The notes under the pieces: model-generated
The model's database searches: none
The model's input: only the letters and a program-made list of their open reading frames with translations
Told to the model about the DNA's origin: nothing
Assembly: GCA_011037195.1 (NCBI GenBank)
Contig: JAAEAF010002498.1
Span: 51,367 to 115,366, forward strand
DNA: 64,000 nt
DNA from: Triatoma infestans
Lineage: Eukaryota > Arthropoda > Insecta > Hemiptera > Reduviidae
Direction: 5' to 3'
Shown: one piece after another, positions 36,284 to 47,649 of the stretch
How the letters are laid out: each line of letters begins with the position of its first letter
Numbering within the stretch: position 1 is the stretch's first letter
Program-made: the position numbers and the translations under genes

Positions 36284-36312
36284 GTTCAATGCCATTATTT
36301 ACCTGTATAAAA
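36284..36312 (+). promoter_or_regulatory. promoter of gene C
   Basis: GTTCAATGCCATT (36284-36296), then TATAAAA (36306-36312), 68 bases before the start codon. The same arrangement precedes D and E, and the 5' UTR is largely shared with E (CTTCTTAGTGAT, AACATCCATCA). Confidence 0.7.
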
Positions 36313-36379
36313 TGTCTCCAGCGCAGGTGAAATATTAACATTCTTCTTAGTGATTTCAACTCCACTAACATCCATCACA

Positions 36380-38003
36380 ATGGCAGCTACATTGAAACTA
36401 TTTGTAAGTTTAAAACACGTCTAATATATTGTCTTCAATAAAAAATATTTGTAAAACATCATTTTCTTTTCCCCACAGATAATTCTAATTGCATTGGTTA
36501 CTGTCAACTGTTTTGATCCAGTTGAAAAATTACAAAATTTAAAAGAGAAAAGTTCTGAAGCTATTGGCCAAATGAAGTATAAAATTAACGTTTATAAAGA
36601 GAACACTAAAGCTAAAATTCAGAAAATGAAATCTTATCTGAATAATATAAAACTTGCTATTATGGGTAAGTTGATTTTTCCTTTTTTAAATTATAACTAT
36701 TTCTATTTATTAAAAAAATGTTGCGTGAAACATTCACACGACTATATCTTACTGCAGGTTAATACAATTGTAACTAAAAAAAAAAGTTCTTCACGTTTGT
36801 AATATTGTAACTAAACATTTAGCAGCCTTAATATTATTATTATATCTAAACGAGATTATATTACAGCGCCTCCTTGAAAATACTTCATTTAAATGTGATT
36901 GGTTAATATATATGTGAGCACTTAGCTTTCTAAGTTTAAAGAAAATGAATTGAAACCGTTTTCGAGAAAATTCCCAAGAAATACAAACATTTTTCTATAA
37001 AGTGCAATTCCGGTTAACCAATTTTCTTCAAACTAGGAATTCTAGCAATGCAATTAATCGATCTTTTTGATTATATAATCAGAAATTATAATAAAGTGGC
37101 AGTTTAGAGGAAAACTTAACATAGCATATCTCCCAGAAACCCGCCAAAAATAAACAATCCTGGATAGGTTTTATGTTTTTATGGTGTTATATAATGCGTC
37201 TTTCAGAGATCTGTTGTGGTGAGGATCATCTCCCAGCTTGTAAAGAAATCATTCGAGAGGCTATTTCTTTCCGAAATTTCATGAACTGGAACAGTTGTAA
37301 GGAGGGTTTCTCCAACATCTCTATGAAAACGGGCTTTTGAAGCTTCTTACATTGCTAAATAATGGAACAAAAGAACGTGTACTGAAGTCGCTTGCATTTT
37401 TTCCAAAGAATCGCATCAGACGTAATAGCGTTCATTTGCCCTCAGAATGTGCAGTGCCACGTGAGGAAACCAAACGCACGCCTCAGTGCTTTTTCGTACA
37501 TACTTCTCATAAGTGGGTTAGCATCCCTGTATGTATATATGCTAACTTTAAAGAAAAATAGAGATGTGTTACAATAAAACCATAAAAACTGGGACAAGAA
37601 ACACTCAGTAAAATCGTATTTCTTGTTTACGGAGACTGACTGAGATTTATGGTGATCATAAAAAGGATATCGCGTTCATGCTTCCAACGATATTTTACTT
37701 TTAACTTGTGCTTAATATTTGTTAGTAATACAAACGCTATTTGAAAATTTTCCAGGTAAACCACTTCCATATTCAGAAAAAGCAGCATTAACCTATGGCT
37801 ACAGCGGTTATGATAACAAATTTCCAGGATATGCTGCAGTGAAACCCGTCTTAACCCATGACTATAAATTTCCAGGACACGCTGCAGTGAAACCCGTCTT
37901 AACCCATGACTATAAATTACCAGCGCATTACCATGATCAACCATATTCCTATGTCCAATTCCAAAATGGTCCTGTTTACTATAAATCTGGAATTATACAT
38001 TAA
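36380..38003 (+). CDS. gene C: small secreted repeat-tailed protein
   Basis: Exons 36380-36403, 36479-36665 and 37756-38003 give 152 residues. Exon 1 encodes MAATLKLF and splices at GTAAGT in phase 0. Residues 1-19 (MAATLKLFIILIALVTVNC) form a signal peptide. Residues 20-70 are a Lys-rich, probably amphipathic helix (EKLQNLKEKSSEAIGQMK and following). After the phase-1 junction comes the tail: KPLPYSEKAALTYGY, two copies of YKFPGxAAVKPVLTHD, then HYHDQPYSYVQFQNGP and VYYKSGIIH. The Tyr/Lys/His/Pro composition recalls extracellular structural or adhesive proteins; this is inference, and I recognise no named family. Intron 2 is long because a HINE-like element lies in it. Neighbours D and E are paralogues in the same orientation. 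Confidence 0.9.
36718..37635 (+). mobile_element. HINE-like element in intron 2 of gene C
   Basis: Starts with TGTTGCGTGAAACATTCACA and CGACTATATCTTACTGC. Family blocks run to about 37200, are interrupted by some 350 bases of other DNA, and resume with AAATCGTATTTCTTG at about 37610. It accounts for nearly all of the 1.1-kb intron; the matching introns of D and E are only about 80-90 bases. Confidence 0.65.
37818..37913 (+). repeat. 48-bp coding tandem repeat in gene C
   Basis: Units 37818-37865 and 37866-37913 differ only at TAT versus CAC in the GGATAT/GGACAC codon pair. Each encodes 16 residues around AAVKPVLTHDY. The near-identity points to a recent duplication within exon 3. Confidence 0.9.
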
Positions 38004-38407
38004 TAATTATTTCTGAGTTATACTTTAAATATGATGATATATTGTACTGATATTTTTCAATTTATTTCTGTATACAGCATTCATTATAAGTTGATAATTT
38101 TCATATTTATTTATTTATTATTTATTAATATTATTATTTTTTTATTTATAATTTATATTTTATTTATAATATTTCGATATGTTATTTTTTTATTTAATTA
38201 AATTTTTACATTTATAACAAAATATATTTTTGACTACTTAATTAATCCTCTGTTATTCAGCCATCGCTTAACGATATTTTTAACCTTTCTACTAACTTTG
38301 GGGGCATCCCAAAATTCAAAGTCTCATTTATGTATTCAAGTGAAATAATATTTTTCATTGAAACCAGCGTATTGATCTAGTCTTTAGTACTCTCGTCTTT
38401 GGTGCAC

Positions 38408-38590
38408 GAGTTGCAGCCGTTTTTTAGAAAGTCACGATTAACTGGGAAAAAAAACATTTAGTAAAGTCACATGTTTGGTTGATGGATTTCGCCCGAAATC
38501 TTCGTGTCTGATGCGGTGGTAGTACCTAAACAGAATACTAAGTTTAGGTACCTGGGTCTTTTCGTTTTGGAGATTATCTGTTAAAACACA

Positions 38591-38621
<31 letters not shown>

Positions 38622-38830
38622 GCATGTGGAAAATGAAATCCCCTAGGAATGGTTATTTTCAAGGGGAAAACTTGAAAAAAAAAAAAAACAGACCATTATA
38701 AACATTTCTAGTAGTTAGACCGTTATAAATATTTTTTTCGTATTCAGAGGACCTCAAAACTGTACTTCCGGTGAAAATTCAATTTCGAAAATCTGACAAT
38801 ACTTTCTTTAACAAGTTGTAAAAGAAAGTA
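38408..38830 (+). mobile_element. HINE-like element, 3' half with (CA)n
   Basis: Contains CCGAAATCTTCGTGTCTGAT, CTAAACAGAATACTAAGTTT, a (CA)n run at about 38586-38622, ACCTCAAAACTGTACTTCCG and the terminal ACTTTCTTTAACAAGTTGTA, AAAGAAAGTA hairpin remnant. Confidence 0.7.
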
Positions 38831-39950
38831 AAAATGCGATTACATACATGGGTCAACTCCATACTAATTTCAACATTTTTTACATTTTAAAATGGTCTTT
38901 CTCCAAAATTAAGACTTATATTATCATATGTATGATATCTAGTATTAACTTTGTTTATTGTTCATAGGAAAAACAATTGCTATTTGATTTTTTCAGTCAA
39001 CTGCTATTAATTCATAGTTTTTTGACGCTATAAAAATATTGCTTTATAATCATTAGACATAATATTCGTAAATAATCTGCTTAGATTATTTTACTATTAA
39101 AGCCGCTTGGCTTTAACAGTATTTGTTGACGCAATGCATTGTTGGTTCTAAAAAAACGCTGACTTGTAAGCTTGATTGTATCATCAGGAAATATTTGCTA
39201 AAAAAATAAAATCAAATAAAAAAAGGAAATAAAGAAAATAAAATAAAAAGTCAAATCAATGATAAATAAGAAATGATGACCCTAGAATTGTAATAGTATC
39301 ATCAATTTTCTGTTTCCGTCTTACAGTTGATTTTCTTTGCTTTGTGCATTTTATTTTTGTAAGTTACTTTCTATTACTAAACCGCGGCTATATAGCTAAA
39401 GTACTCTTGCATTAGTACTTTCACAATACCAATACAAATAGCAACAGGATCCTATCAGGTCTCCGGAACCTTGCTAGGCATAACATTAGGTTTTCGGCTT
39501 GAAACCAATCAATGGTTTTGCATATGTAGAATGCTTGCATTCTACAGTATGCAAAACCTGTAAGATATATTATGGTTCTCTTAGATGTCACTGTTGACTG
39601 TACACAAAATGTACCCGTGTGTGTGTGCACGGTGGTGGTGAACTAAAATTTGCCTGTAAGTTTGCTAAACCAAAATAGCTGTAAATGCCAACTATCTCTG
39701 CAGGCTGTAAGAGTATTCTGAGAATTTTCGATTTCTCAGTGAGTGTTGTTCATTTCTTAGACTGGGACATCAAGTTCCCTTAAGAAGTGTCTCCCTATAG
39801 AAGAAGAAACTCCCTGAAACTGACGTTTAGAATGTTGTAACAGATATTTTTCATTGTAGGTGTTGATATACTACTCACTATTTGATTTTCTGTTTATGCC
39901 AAAGATGCATACTGAACCCGATGTGCCTATTATTATTATTACTATTTTGT
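38831..39950. other. intergenic with two hairpins
   Basis: No gene seen. A short perfect hairpin TTAAAGCC-GCTT-GGCTTTAA lies at about 39098-39117, and a larger palindrome at 39514-39558 is listed separately. Confidence 0.5.
39514..39558. repeat. 45-base near-perfect palindrome
   Basis: The arm 39514-39534 (GGTTTTGCATATGTAGAATGC) pairs with 39537-39558 across a two-base loop, with one extra base in the right arm. Such a tight palindrome would form a hairpin in RNA or a cruciform in DNA. No transcript unit is visible around it. Confidence 0.75.
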
Positions 39951-41340
39951 GTTTCCTCAGCCACAGGGCCGGTGGGTAAGGGACCAAGGTAAGGGGCAAG
40001 GGAGGCTTTGATTTAATTGCAGGTAAAAGGAAAAGAACAAAGAAAAATAAAAAAAAACAAAAAAGAAAGAGAGTAAAGGTGGCCAGTGCTTAACTAGCCA
40101 GGCCCTACTGCTTGGGATCGTCGAGCATGGTCTCGCGAATGATCTACGTACATGAGTGCAGGATAACGGCTTATTGCATTTCTGTGACAAGCTCTTTTCG
40201 TATTTTGAGTTTGTTTAATCCTGCACTTGGGGCGGGTGTTGGTGTAGTGGCTAGGAGCGTGGACTTGTAAGTGGGAGGTCCTCAGTTCGAGTGCCGCGTA
40301 TAACTGCTAAATTTTATATTCGTTTAAAAATGCTAATAGTAAAGTAAGTGCTTCCGCCCCCGTCTGTGACACCTAATTTGGTAGTTGGACGTTAAGCCCG
40401 CCTGAAAAAATAGGCATTACTTTAATTTTTTTTTTTATTTTGATCCTGCACTCAAAGACTTTAGTATTAATCCCACACTGGAGATCACTAGTGGTACGAT
40501 CTCGACCGCCATGACACCTCTCCATATGGACGATATCTCGGCGGCTAGAGGTCTATATTTTGCCAGCTTTTCATTTTGTGTGTTGCAAGATTGGTAGTAT
40601 CTGGGACAGTACTATCTATTACAAATACTTGTCCTGTGTGCTTATCGAACCACATTACTAGCGGCAACTGTATGGTCTGTGAGCATAATCTGTGAGGACT
40701 GCCCTGGAGGACAGGACATTTATAGTAGGGCACCATTTCCGTAGCCAATCCCAGCTAATTCTGCATGTTCTATTGCGCTGCATCCTTTTGTGCTAGTACT
40801 GAGCATTCAGACAGAATATATGAGGCACTGTTTCCGGGGCGTTGCAGAGTTTACATCTGCTGTCCTAATTCCAGGGCCCCCCCCCCACAAGACACTTGTA
40901 TATCTTGTTGCTATGTCTGGTAATCAATTGCGATTATGGTGTCCTCCGTTTCCGGAAAAAGGTGCCCATGCCGGAGCCAAGTCACAGATTCCTCTTTGTC
41001 TATTGCGTCATTGTCGAGGGCGGCGGGTTACTGGCAGTGCAGAGCTTAGTTCTCTTAGCGCTCCTAGCTCTGATCGGACATCTGCCCAATCTGTCCTGGT
41101 TAGATCTAGAGGTATGAGTCCTGTGTCGGCAGAGTCTACTGCTTGGATGAGAGCTGATCTTTTTGGAGCAAGGAAATAATCCCTCATCCTTTGTATTTGT
41201 GCACCATGCATTGCGACTATATCAATTATGCCGCTACTTCCTTCCAATCTCGGGAGTATAACCCTCTCGAGCGCAGAACTGGAGTGGTGCTTATGAAATC
41301 TACTAACGCTTCTAGCCGGTCTTGCGATTGACATACAACT
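39950..41340 (-). mobile_element. LINE fragment (R2/CR1-like ORF C-terminal half), split by a SINE
   Basis: Minus-strand pieces in order: HKHHSSSALERVILPRL...PLDLTRTDW, DSWLRHGHLFPETEDTIIAI, then LVMWFDKHTGQVFVIDSTVP with ATHKMKSW, and at the end SQKCNKPLSCTHVRRS. The FVIDSTVPD block and the cytosolic-type tail are typical of the C-terminal region of several non-LTR retrotransposon proteins. Stops and frameshifts interrupt it. The SINE at 40228-40442 is inserted within the last part. Confidence 0.7.
40228..40442 (+). mobile_element. tRNA-derived SINE with 10-bp target duplication
   Basis: The target duplication ATCCTGCACT is seen at 40218-40227 and 40443-40452. The head carries an A box (TGGTGTAGTGGCTAGGAGCG) and a B-box-like CAGTTCGAGTGCC. 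The body is followed by an A/T-rich tail (TTTAATTTTTTTTTTTATTT). It interrupts a LINE fragment, so it is the younger insertion. Confidence 0.85.
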
Positions 41341-41419
41341 TCAAGTCGGCCATGTAAAGAAGATGTAAAAAAAGAAGCCTATTAGTTCTCCTGAACAGGA
41401 GCGGTCTAGAAGTTGGGAT

Positions 41420-41937
41420 ATAAAATGCTGAATTTTTCCTTTGTAGCTCACATTAATTATATAAAACAGGAAATATGTGAGAAATAACTTGATTATTTGC
41501 ATTTTTTTTTTATAATTGCACAATTTGATAATTTATAAAATACCTAAGAAGGGAAAATTAATAAAAGCATTCCCAACTAGTTTTTCAAAGAAATAATTAG
41601 CTATAAATAATTAGTCAATCAAGTGTAAAAGTGAAGTTGTCAAATAAGGGCGTGGTCTACATGATAATTCTAACTTCTGATTGGTCTAACATACACCCAC
41701 ATTTCACATTTTCACTTCTATACTGTGATTGGCTAATTATTTATAGCTAATTATTTCTATGAAAGATCTAGTTTAGAATTTTGTTACTAATTTTCCCATC
41801 CTAATATTTTATAAACTATCAAATTGTGTAATAACAATGTTTTATAAAAAGAAATGCAAAAAACAAGTTATTTATAACATAATATTTACTACTTTATAAG
41901 ATTGATGTGAGCTATAAAGAAAAAACTTAGAACTTTC
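41420..41937. mobile_element. foldback element: about 220-bp inverted arms
   Basis: The left arm (about 41420-41637) and right arm (about 41714-41937) are imperfect reverse complements over their length, sharing CTTTGTAGCTCACAT/CTTTATAGCTCACAT, TGCACAATTTGATA/TACACAATTTGATA and GAAATAATTAGCTATAAATA. The centre is only about 75 bases. No coding capacity. A MITE or foldback transposon fits best. Confidence 0.75.
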
Positions 41938-42032
41938 ATTCTATTGTTGAATAAAAAGCAAAAGAGAATTTGGCAGAAACGCAAGATCTGGTATTTTGTA
42001 TTTGGCCGTTTATTCTAATGGAACAAAATAAA

Positions 42033-42860
42033 ATTGGTGTTAAACACCCACAAAAATTTCTCCAAGGAATTCATAATATTTAGTTAAAAAACTTTTCTTA
42101 GACCAAGAGTTTTTAGCTATACGTTATATTAATTTTATGTTTGTGGCGCTGTCTACAAAGCATTGAAAGAGATTGAAAAAGTATTGCTAAAGATAGAAAT
42201 CTACGCATCAAAAGAACAAAATCTAGTTTCTCGCAGCAACATAAAAAACAAAATTCAAAAAAACCTACTCGGTAAAATTGCACTTGTGGTTAACCCTTTT
42301 TCCTTCAAATTTGTAATTCCAAATACAAATAACTTCGTTATTAATATTACGTAAGTGGTAAAACCATATATTATGCTAAAGAGGTATTTTAAAGGAAAGC
42401 AGAACGCTACTTTTCCTTCAGAATCCCCCCAAAAATCAATTTCCCCTTGAAAATGTTTCAAGTAAATGTGATAGGTATTTATCTGTAGAGGCAGTATACG
42501 AAGTTTAAAGAAAAATATCGATGGAGCCGTTTTCGAAAAAACTACGATAAACTGGAAAAAAACACTGAGAAAAGTTGCATTTCCGGTTCATGGATTTTGC
42601 TCGAAATCTTAGTTTCTGATAAAGTGGTTGTACCGAAACGGAGTGCCAAGTTGAGCTTCCAGTACTTTTCGTTTTTGAAATATTCTGTTAATTGACACAC
42701 ACAGACACTAACACCATACTCAAGGCAGACCACTCATTTTTTTTCACTCAAAAACATGTTTTTCGCAATCAGTGGCCCCCAAAAACTTGGTATTTCGTTC
42801 ACAAATCCGGTAAATAGTCAATTTCGAAAATCTTCCTCACTCTCGTGACTTTCTCTTACT
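42033..42860 (+). mobile_element. HINE-like element
   Basis: Start degenerate (TTGGTGTTAAACACCCACAA). Internal blocks are clear: GGTAAAACCATATATTATGC, GAGCCGTTTTCGAAAAAACT, TGCATTTCCGGTTCATGG, a short CA-rich stretch (CACACACAGACACTAACACC) and a CTCACTCTCGTGACTTTCTC, TTACTGGG end. Confidence 0.65.
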
Positions 42861-43111
42861 GGGATTAAAAAAAATTGTAAACAGCTAGAAAATTTTAGAT
42901 AGCGGTCACTAAAGAATAGAAATTTGCTCAAGCTGAACATCCAGCATGCTAAGAGACAAACATTACAATCTAATCGTATCAGACATGCAATCTTAAATAA
43001 AATTTATCTCTGTGCAATTCACATTTTACACATTAGACATTTTTACTATTAGTAACTTCCATTTCAAATTTATCTAATTAATATTAACTAATAGTCACGA
43101 GATATTAAATA

Positions 43112-43140
43112 GTTCAATGTCATTAATTACCTGTATATAA
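43112..43140 (+). promoter_or_regulatory. promoter of gene D
   Basis: GTTCAATGTCATT (43112-43124), then TATATAA (43134-43140), 73 bases before the start codon; the spacing matches genes C and E. Confidence 0.7.
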
Positions 43141-43212
43141 TGTTTTCAACTCAGGTGAATTATGAACAGACGTCTGAGTGAAATCAACTCTATTAACATC
43201 CATTTCTTCGCA

Positions 43213-43810
43213 ATGGCAGCTTCATTAAAACTATTTGTAAGTTTATTCTCTTTAAATGATTTTAATAAAAATTTTAAAAAACTTGTAATTATAAACATAC
43301 TAATTTAATTTTTTTTTTTTAGATTTTCTTGGCTGTATTGGTTACTGTCAACGGCTTAAATCCAATAGAAAAGTTGCAAAATTTAAAAGAGAAAAGTGTG
43401 GCAGCTATTGGCCAAGTGAAGCATACAATCAGTGCTTATAAAGCACAAACTCAAGCTAAAATTCAAAATATGAAATCTTATTTGAATTACCTAAAAAATG
43501 TGGTGTACGGTAAGCATACATTTATTCTGGCTAAAATTCTATTTCCATAAACTTATTTTAATGCAACTTCATATTAAAAATTTTTCCAGCTAAAACATTT
43601 CCATACTCTGGAAAACCAGCATTAACACATGAATATGGTGGCTATGATTACAAAATTCCAGTATATACTGCTGCAGTGAAACCCGTTTTAAGTCAAACTT
43701 ACCCAGGATATGACTATAAATTTCCAGGATACTATTATCATGATCAACCATATTCTTATGTACAATTCCAAAGCGGTCCTGGTTACTATAAATCTGGAAT
43801 AATACACTAA
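43213..43810 (+). CDS. gene D: small secreted repeat-tailed protein
   Basis: Exons 43213-43236, 43323-43509 and 43590-43810 give 143 residues. MAASLKLF ends exon 1 in phase 0; with IFLAVLVTVNG it forms the signal peptide. Residues about 20-70 (LNPIEKLQNLKEKSVAAIGQ to YLNYLKNVVY) are identical in protein to gene E. The tail has KTFPYSGKPALTHEYGGYDY, one diverged repeat (YTAAVKPVLSQTY), a GYDYKFPGYYYHDQPYSYV block and GPGYYKSGIIH. Both introns are short (86 and 80 bases) and free of insertions, with GTAAGT/GTAAGC donors and TTTTTAG/TTCCAG acceptors. AATAAA lies at about 43942. The function is unknown; secretion is inferred. Confidence 0.92.
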
Positions 43811-44094
43811 TAATTTGTATTTATTGAAGATTACTTGTTTATATAATATGATGGATTGTGTGTAAATAATTGTAATTATTGATTAATTTATTGATTTGTA
43901 TTTTTTTTTTGTAATGTTTTTTATGTATTTTATACAAAAATAATAAAATTTTATTATCTTTTTAATTAATTTAGACTTTTCTCGACACATCGAAGGATTC
44001 TTCCAACGTAATAAAAACAATTAATTTAAACCCTTGTACCCTATTATCCTAGTAAAACAGTTTTAGATATTTGATTAATTTGAAAAACATTTAA

Positions 44095-44175
44095 GTTTCC
44101 GGGTTGAGACTGCCTCAGTGGTTTGCTAGAAACCGACGTTTCGCCATTATTGCAATTAGCCTCTTCAGGGTCGTT
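44095..44175 (-). ncRNA. hammerhead-like repeat
   Basis: On the minus strand, ACC (44171-44169), CTGAAGA (44168-44162), an imperfect hairpin around ATTGCAAT, GAAA (44142-44139) and CGTC, then GGT (44134-44132). Stem I is only 3-4 pairs. The flank GGTTTCTAGCAAACCACTGA is shared with the decayed copy at 15.1 kb, showing a dispersed repeat. Confidence 0.4.
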
Positions 44176-44789
44176 ACACTTTGAAATCCAATGTAGCAAT
44201 GAGCCTTGATAGAGAATAGGCCTGGCTGCTTTGATTAATTTGTTTTCGTTTTTTGACAAATTTTTATTTGTTTATTAATAATGAATAAGTCCTTTCCTAA
44301 TTCAATAGTGTAGGTATATTCAACATGCTCAATATAACTTTTAAATTAAAAGAGGAAATTTTAACGGCTGCAAAATGAAAAACTGAAAATTTAAAACAAG
44401 CACAACATACAATGTACAACCAATGAATTTACTTTCAATCACAAATAAGTAGCATTGTTAAGATTCTATCACAAGTAAGGAATATTGTTATTTTTTTCAG
44501 CACATGATGTAAATTTTTGACGAACTCTCTCTCATCTGAGTTTTACGCGACTGCAACTGAGTTCCATATTAATAAGTTCACTTTCTTATATCACTTACTC
44601 CATTTACTAAGCATGTAACAAGCACTCTTAGTCCTTGCAAGATAAATGCTTACTAGTTAGCTTGAATTTACCAACCGTAGGGCTGGGAAATGTTAAACAA
44701 ATAGAGCTTCCAAATCGCCTAATTACTTCGCCTCAGCACAAATTAATTCGAATACCACAAATTTCTGCCTCAGTTATGATCGAATTACT

Positions 44790-44970
44790 GCTACTTTATC
44801 AGACAGTGTAAACTGAATTTGCTCTGTGCAAGCAAATTGTTGTGTTGTCACACTGTCTGAAAAACGCATCCTGAAGATGGGCGAAGCCCGAAACCGGTCG
44901 ATGACCACAAAATGAAGCAGGCTACCACAGAAAATGTCTCTGATGCTTTCCAGCTCTGCGGAACCAACCA
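44790..44970 (+). ncRNA. hammerhead-like repeat with upstream nested stems
   Basis: CATC (44867-44870), CTGAAGA (44871-44877), GGGC-GAA-GCCC (44879-44889), GAAA (44890-44893), CCGGTC and GATG (44900-44903). Upstream a double stem is formed by TCAGACAGTGT with ACACTGTCTGA and, inside it, AATTTGCT with AAGCAAATT. The tail (CCAGCTCTGCGGAACCAACC) matches the 16.7-kb copy, so both belong to one dispersed family. Confidence 0.5.
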
Positions 44971-45860
44971 CCACAACTACTAGTTTTGTCAAATTGGTTA
45001 GGGCTAGGTTATTGGTTGATTTAGGTTTAAGTATAGTCAATTTTGGTTAGGATAACATTTTAAGCGCTTCGGACGCTCATATTAATGTTTCCATAAATAC
45101 ATGCATAATTCTGACTCCTGTGAGTAACAGTTCATCAAATATTTGTGGAATGTATAAGCAGTCTGTCAGAAGAGAAACAAAGCAATCTTCCTTATTTATT
45201 ATCTGGCTAATTTACTAAAAACAACGTTAGAGATTTTTTTTTTAAATATTTAAAGCCCCATAAACACTTTGTAACAATAATGTAAATTAAGGTCAGTGCT
45301 GCTATGATAATTTCTTTTCCCAGAAGTATCTGCAGCTTACGATGACGGGCGACGATGCCCGGAGATTGGTGGTGCACTGGAAAGGCTGCCCCATTGGTGG
45401 GGGCAGAATAGATCGTTCAGTTTGTAACCCCACAAACCACTGAATGAAATCTAAGCTATGGTTTTATATGAATGTGTTAAGTTAGCTCTTGTTCCAGAAA
45501 ATCTGAAAACATCTAGAATTGACTATAACAAAGTGGACATTATATCTACTTAATGCGTGGTCTTGTTGGCCTTTTGGAGTATATTAAGAATAATACTTGT
45601 ATCCTAGAGTTATTGTTGTTGTGAATAAGATTGTTCTTTACTTAGAATTAAAAAGAACTTCTATAATTAGGGCATGAACCTAATAGCTTTATTAGCTTAT
45701 CTTTTTATATTTTGGTGTATGATTCACAGGAAGTTTTGATCTTTCAGGATTTAGTTTAAATCTAAAAAATATAAGGGTAATTTATTACATGTTCTATTCT
45801 ATCAAATTAGTACTATTAATCAGATTCCTATTAATAGCCCTATTCGTGAGATTCGGCAGA
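44971..45860. other. intergenic, no gene recognised
   Basis: Contains a small GC-richer patch at 45340-45410 that might be a SINE body, but no polymerase III boxes are convincing. Confidence 0.4.
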
Positions 45861-45866
45861 AGTAAA

Positions 45867-46066
45867 AACAAGATAAATTTCTGCCAACATTTCGATAATT
45901 TTATTAACTTTTTCAAGGCAAAATTGTATTCTAAATTAATAAGTCACATTTTTAACAAGACTTCTACACATATAATTTTCTGTTCACTTTACACACAACA
46001 CATTCAATTTGCCCTGAAAAAGATAACAAAATTATCGAAACTTTGGCAGGAATAATCTTGTTATAC
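45867..46066. repeat. inverted repeat with decayed hammerhead-like arms
   Basis: Arms 45867-45927 and 46005-46066 are reverse complements with few differences, about 78 bases apart. The right arm reads GCC-CTGAAAA-A-GATAA-CAAAA-TTATC-GAAAC...GGC: a perfect five-pair stem II but a changed core (CTGAAAA). A further relative lies at 46133-46185 on the minus strand with stem GACAC/GTGTC before GAAA. Confidence 0.45.
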
Positions 46067-46497
46067 TGAGATTGATTGAGGTATCGTAACCATCAACTAA
46101 ATAAATATTCTTTAAATAATTGATTTATTTTTTTTTAATCTCGACATTTCGACACCGTATCGTGTCATTTTTAAGAAATAGCCTTTCTCAACTTCTACAA
46201 AGGTTGTCTGTCATAATTAGTATGCGATGGTAATTCCGCGATAGTGTGAATTATTGTGCTTAAAATAATGTTCAGTGATATTTTTCCTCAATTTTTTTAT
46301 ATATTTGTCCACAAATGGTATGTCAAGGACAGTAAATGGTTTGAACTATTGTAATATGCGACAATATGTGACAGACAGTCTGGGACTGATGTCTGTATTC
46401 CGATCATGTTTTAGAGATGTTTGGCAGATAGCCAATCTTTGCAGCAGTTATCGATAAAGTAATATATTATCGAATTACAATATTGTAGAATAAAAAA

Positions 46498-46990
46498 TCT
46501 GCAATAAAACACTCACTAGACTTTAACTATCCGTAACACATATAGTTAATAATCGATTAATTTGGAGGGGAGGGGAGAGAGGACTTAAATTACAACATTT
46601 TTGAGCAAAGCGTGAGTTTCCAGCTCATCCCGAATTTCCATAAATCAACTTCTCAGAAAAAAAAAAATTAAGCAAAACCGATAGATTCTATATAAATGTA
46701 ATTCAAATACTAAACACGAACAAAAAAAATCTGTTGTTATGTTTATCAAGAAAATCCCCCAAAACCGGAAAAAATAACCTTTCAGTTAAGTCACACTTCC
46801 GGTGAAAATAATTTTTTTTAATCCCACTTTTTTTTTTTTTTTAATTTCGGCAAAACGTCGAAGTAATTGCTGGAAAAACTAGATAAATCCCTTTTGTAAA
46901 AATGGTAATTCTGGTAATGGTGATTTTGACCAAATTTGTATTACCGCTCTCTTGATAACCACTAATGTGAAGGAAAGTTGAAATTACTGC
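46498..46990 (+). mobile_element. HINE-like element, partial
   Basis: Starts AATCTGCAATAAAACACTCA, then CTAGACTTTAACTATCC. Internal blocks AAACCGATAGATTCTATATA and TCACACTTCCGGTGAAAA are recognisable; the 3' end is lost. Confidence 0.5.
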
Positions 46991-47219
46991 AGTTTTTCTT
47001 TTTTGAATTTCTAGAGATTGAAATAAAAAGTTCTAAGACATCTTTTTTTTGGTGGTGGGGGGGTGGGGGGGCTTGGTAGCCATTTCAATATTATCTATGA
47101 AGCTGAAGATTGATTCTAGAAATTGTAGTTCCACATTAATAAGGAACGTTACAATGTACGGAATAATATTAATTAAAATATGCTCTATAGAGAAGAGAAA
47201 GAAAGATTTTTGAAAAAGT

Positions 47220-47640
47220 AGGACTAAGCATTTTGATAGCTTTTTAACTGAAGAGCACCTCCAAGAGCAGTCAACTGGAGAACAGATTTAAGCTGCAAGT
47301 ATCTCCGGAGAAGTGCCACCCATGGATGAGTGGAGCCACCCGATAGAAAAGAGATGACAAATGCCCTACAACGTCTTAAGAATAATAGAATATAGATGGT
47401 ATAGATGGCTATCCGCAGAATTGCTTAAGTTAGGTGGTGATGACGTGGCCAGGTATTGCAAGGCCTGTTCATTCTAATTTGGACAAAAGATGTTATTCCC
47501 GGTGCTGAAAAAATACCATTATATGCCCACTTCATAATAAACGTGACCGCCTGAACTGCTCCATTATAGAGGCCTAAAATTTGCACCTCTCCGAACAGTT
47601 TCAGGATTCGGTTAATAAAATTTTTTTTTTAAAGGTCAGC
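47220..47640 (+). mobile_element. LINE fragment, RTE-like reverse transcriptase segment
   Basis: Frame-broken translation gives pieces of the RT N-terminal region: NALQRLKNN, then GIDGYP, AELLKLGGDDVARY and an LHNKRDRLNCS-like segment. This matches the ALKxLKNNKAPGxDGLxAELLKxGG...RL pattern of RTE/BovB-type elements. Heavily mutated. Confidence 0.6.
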
Positions 47641-47649
47641 CGTATTTCA

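Noticed and set aside
39165..39200. CCTGATGATACAATC on the minus strand, resembling a hammerhead core
   Set aside because: No GAAA at the required place and no closing stem I.
40228..40305. tRNA gene
   Set aside because: It is the head of a SINE bounded by a 10-bp target duplication.
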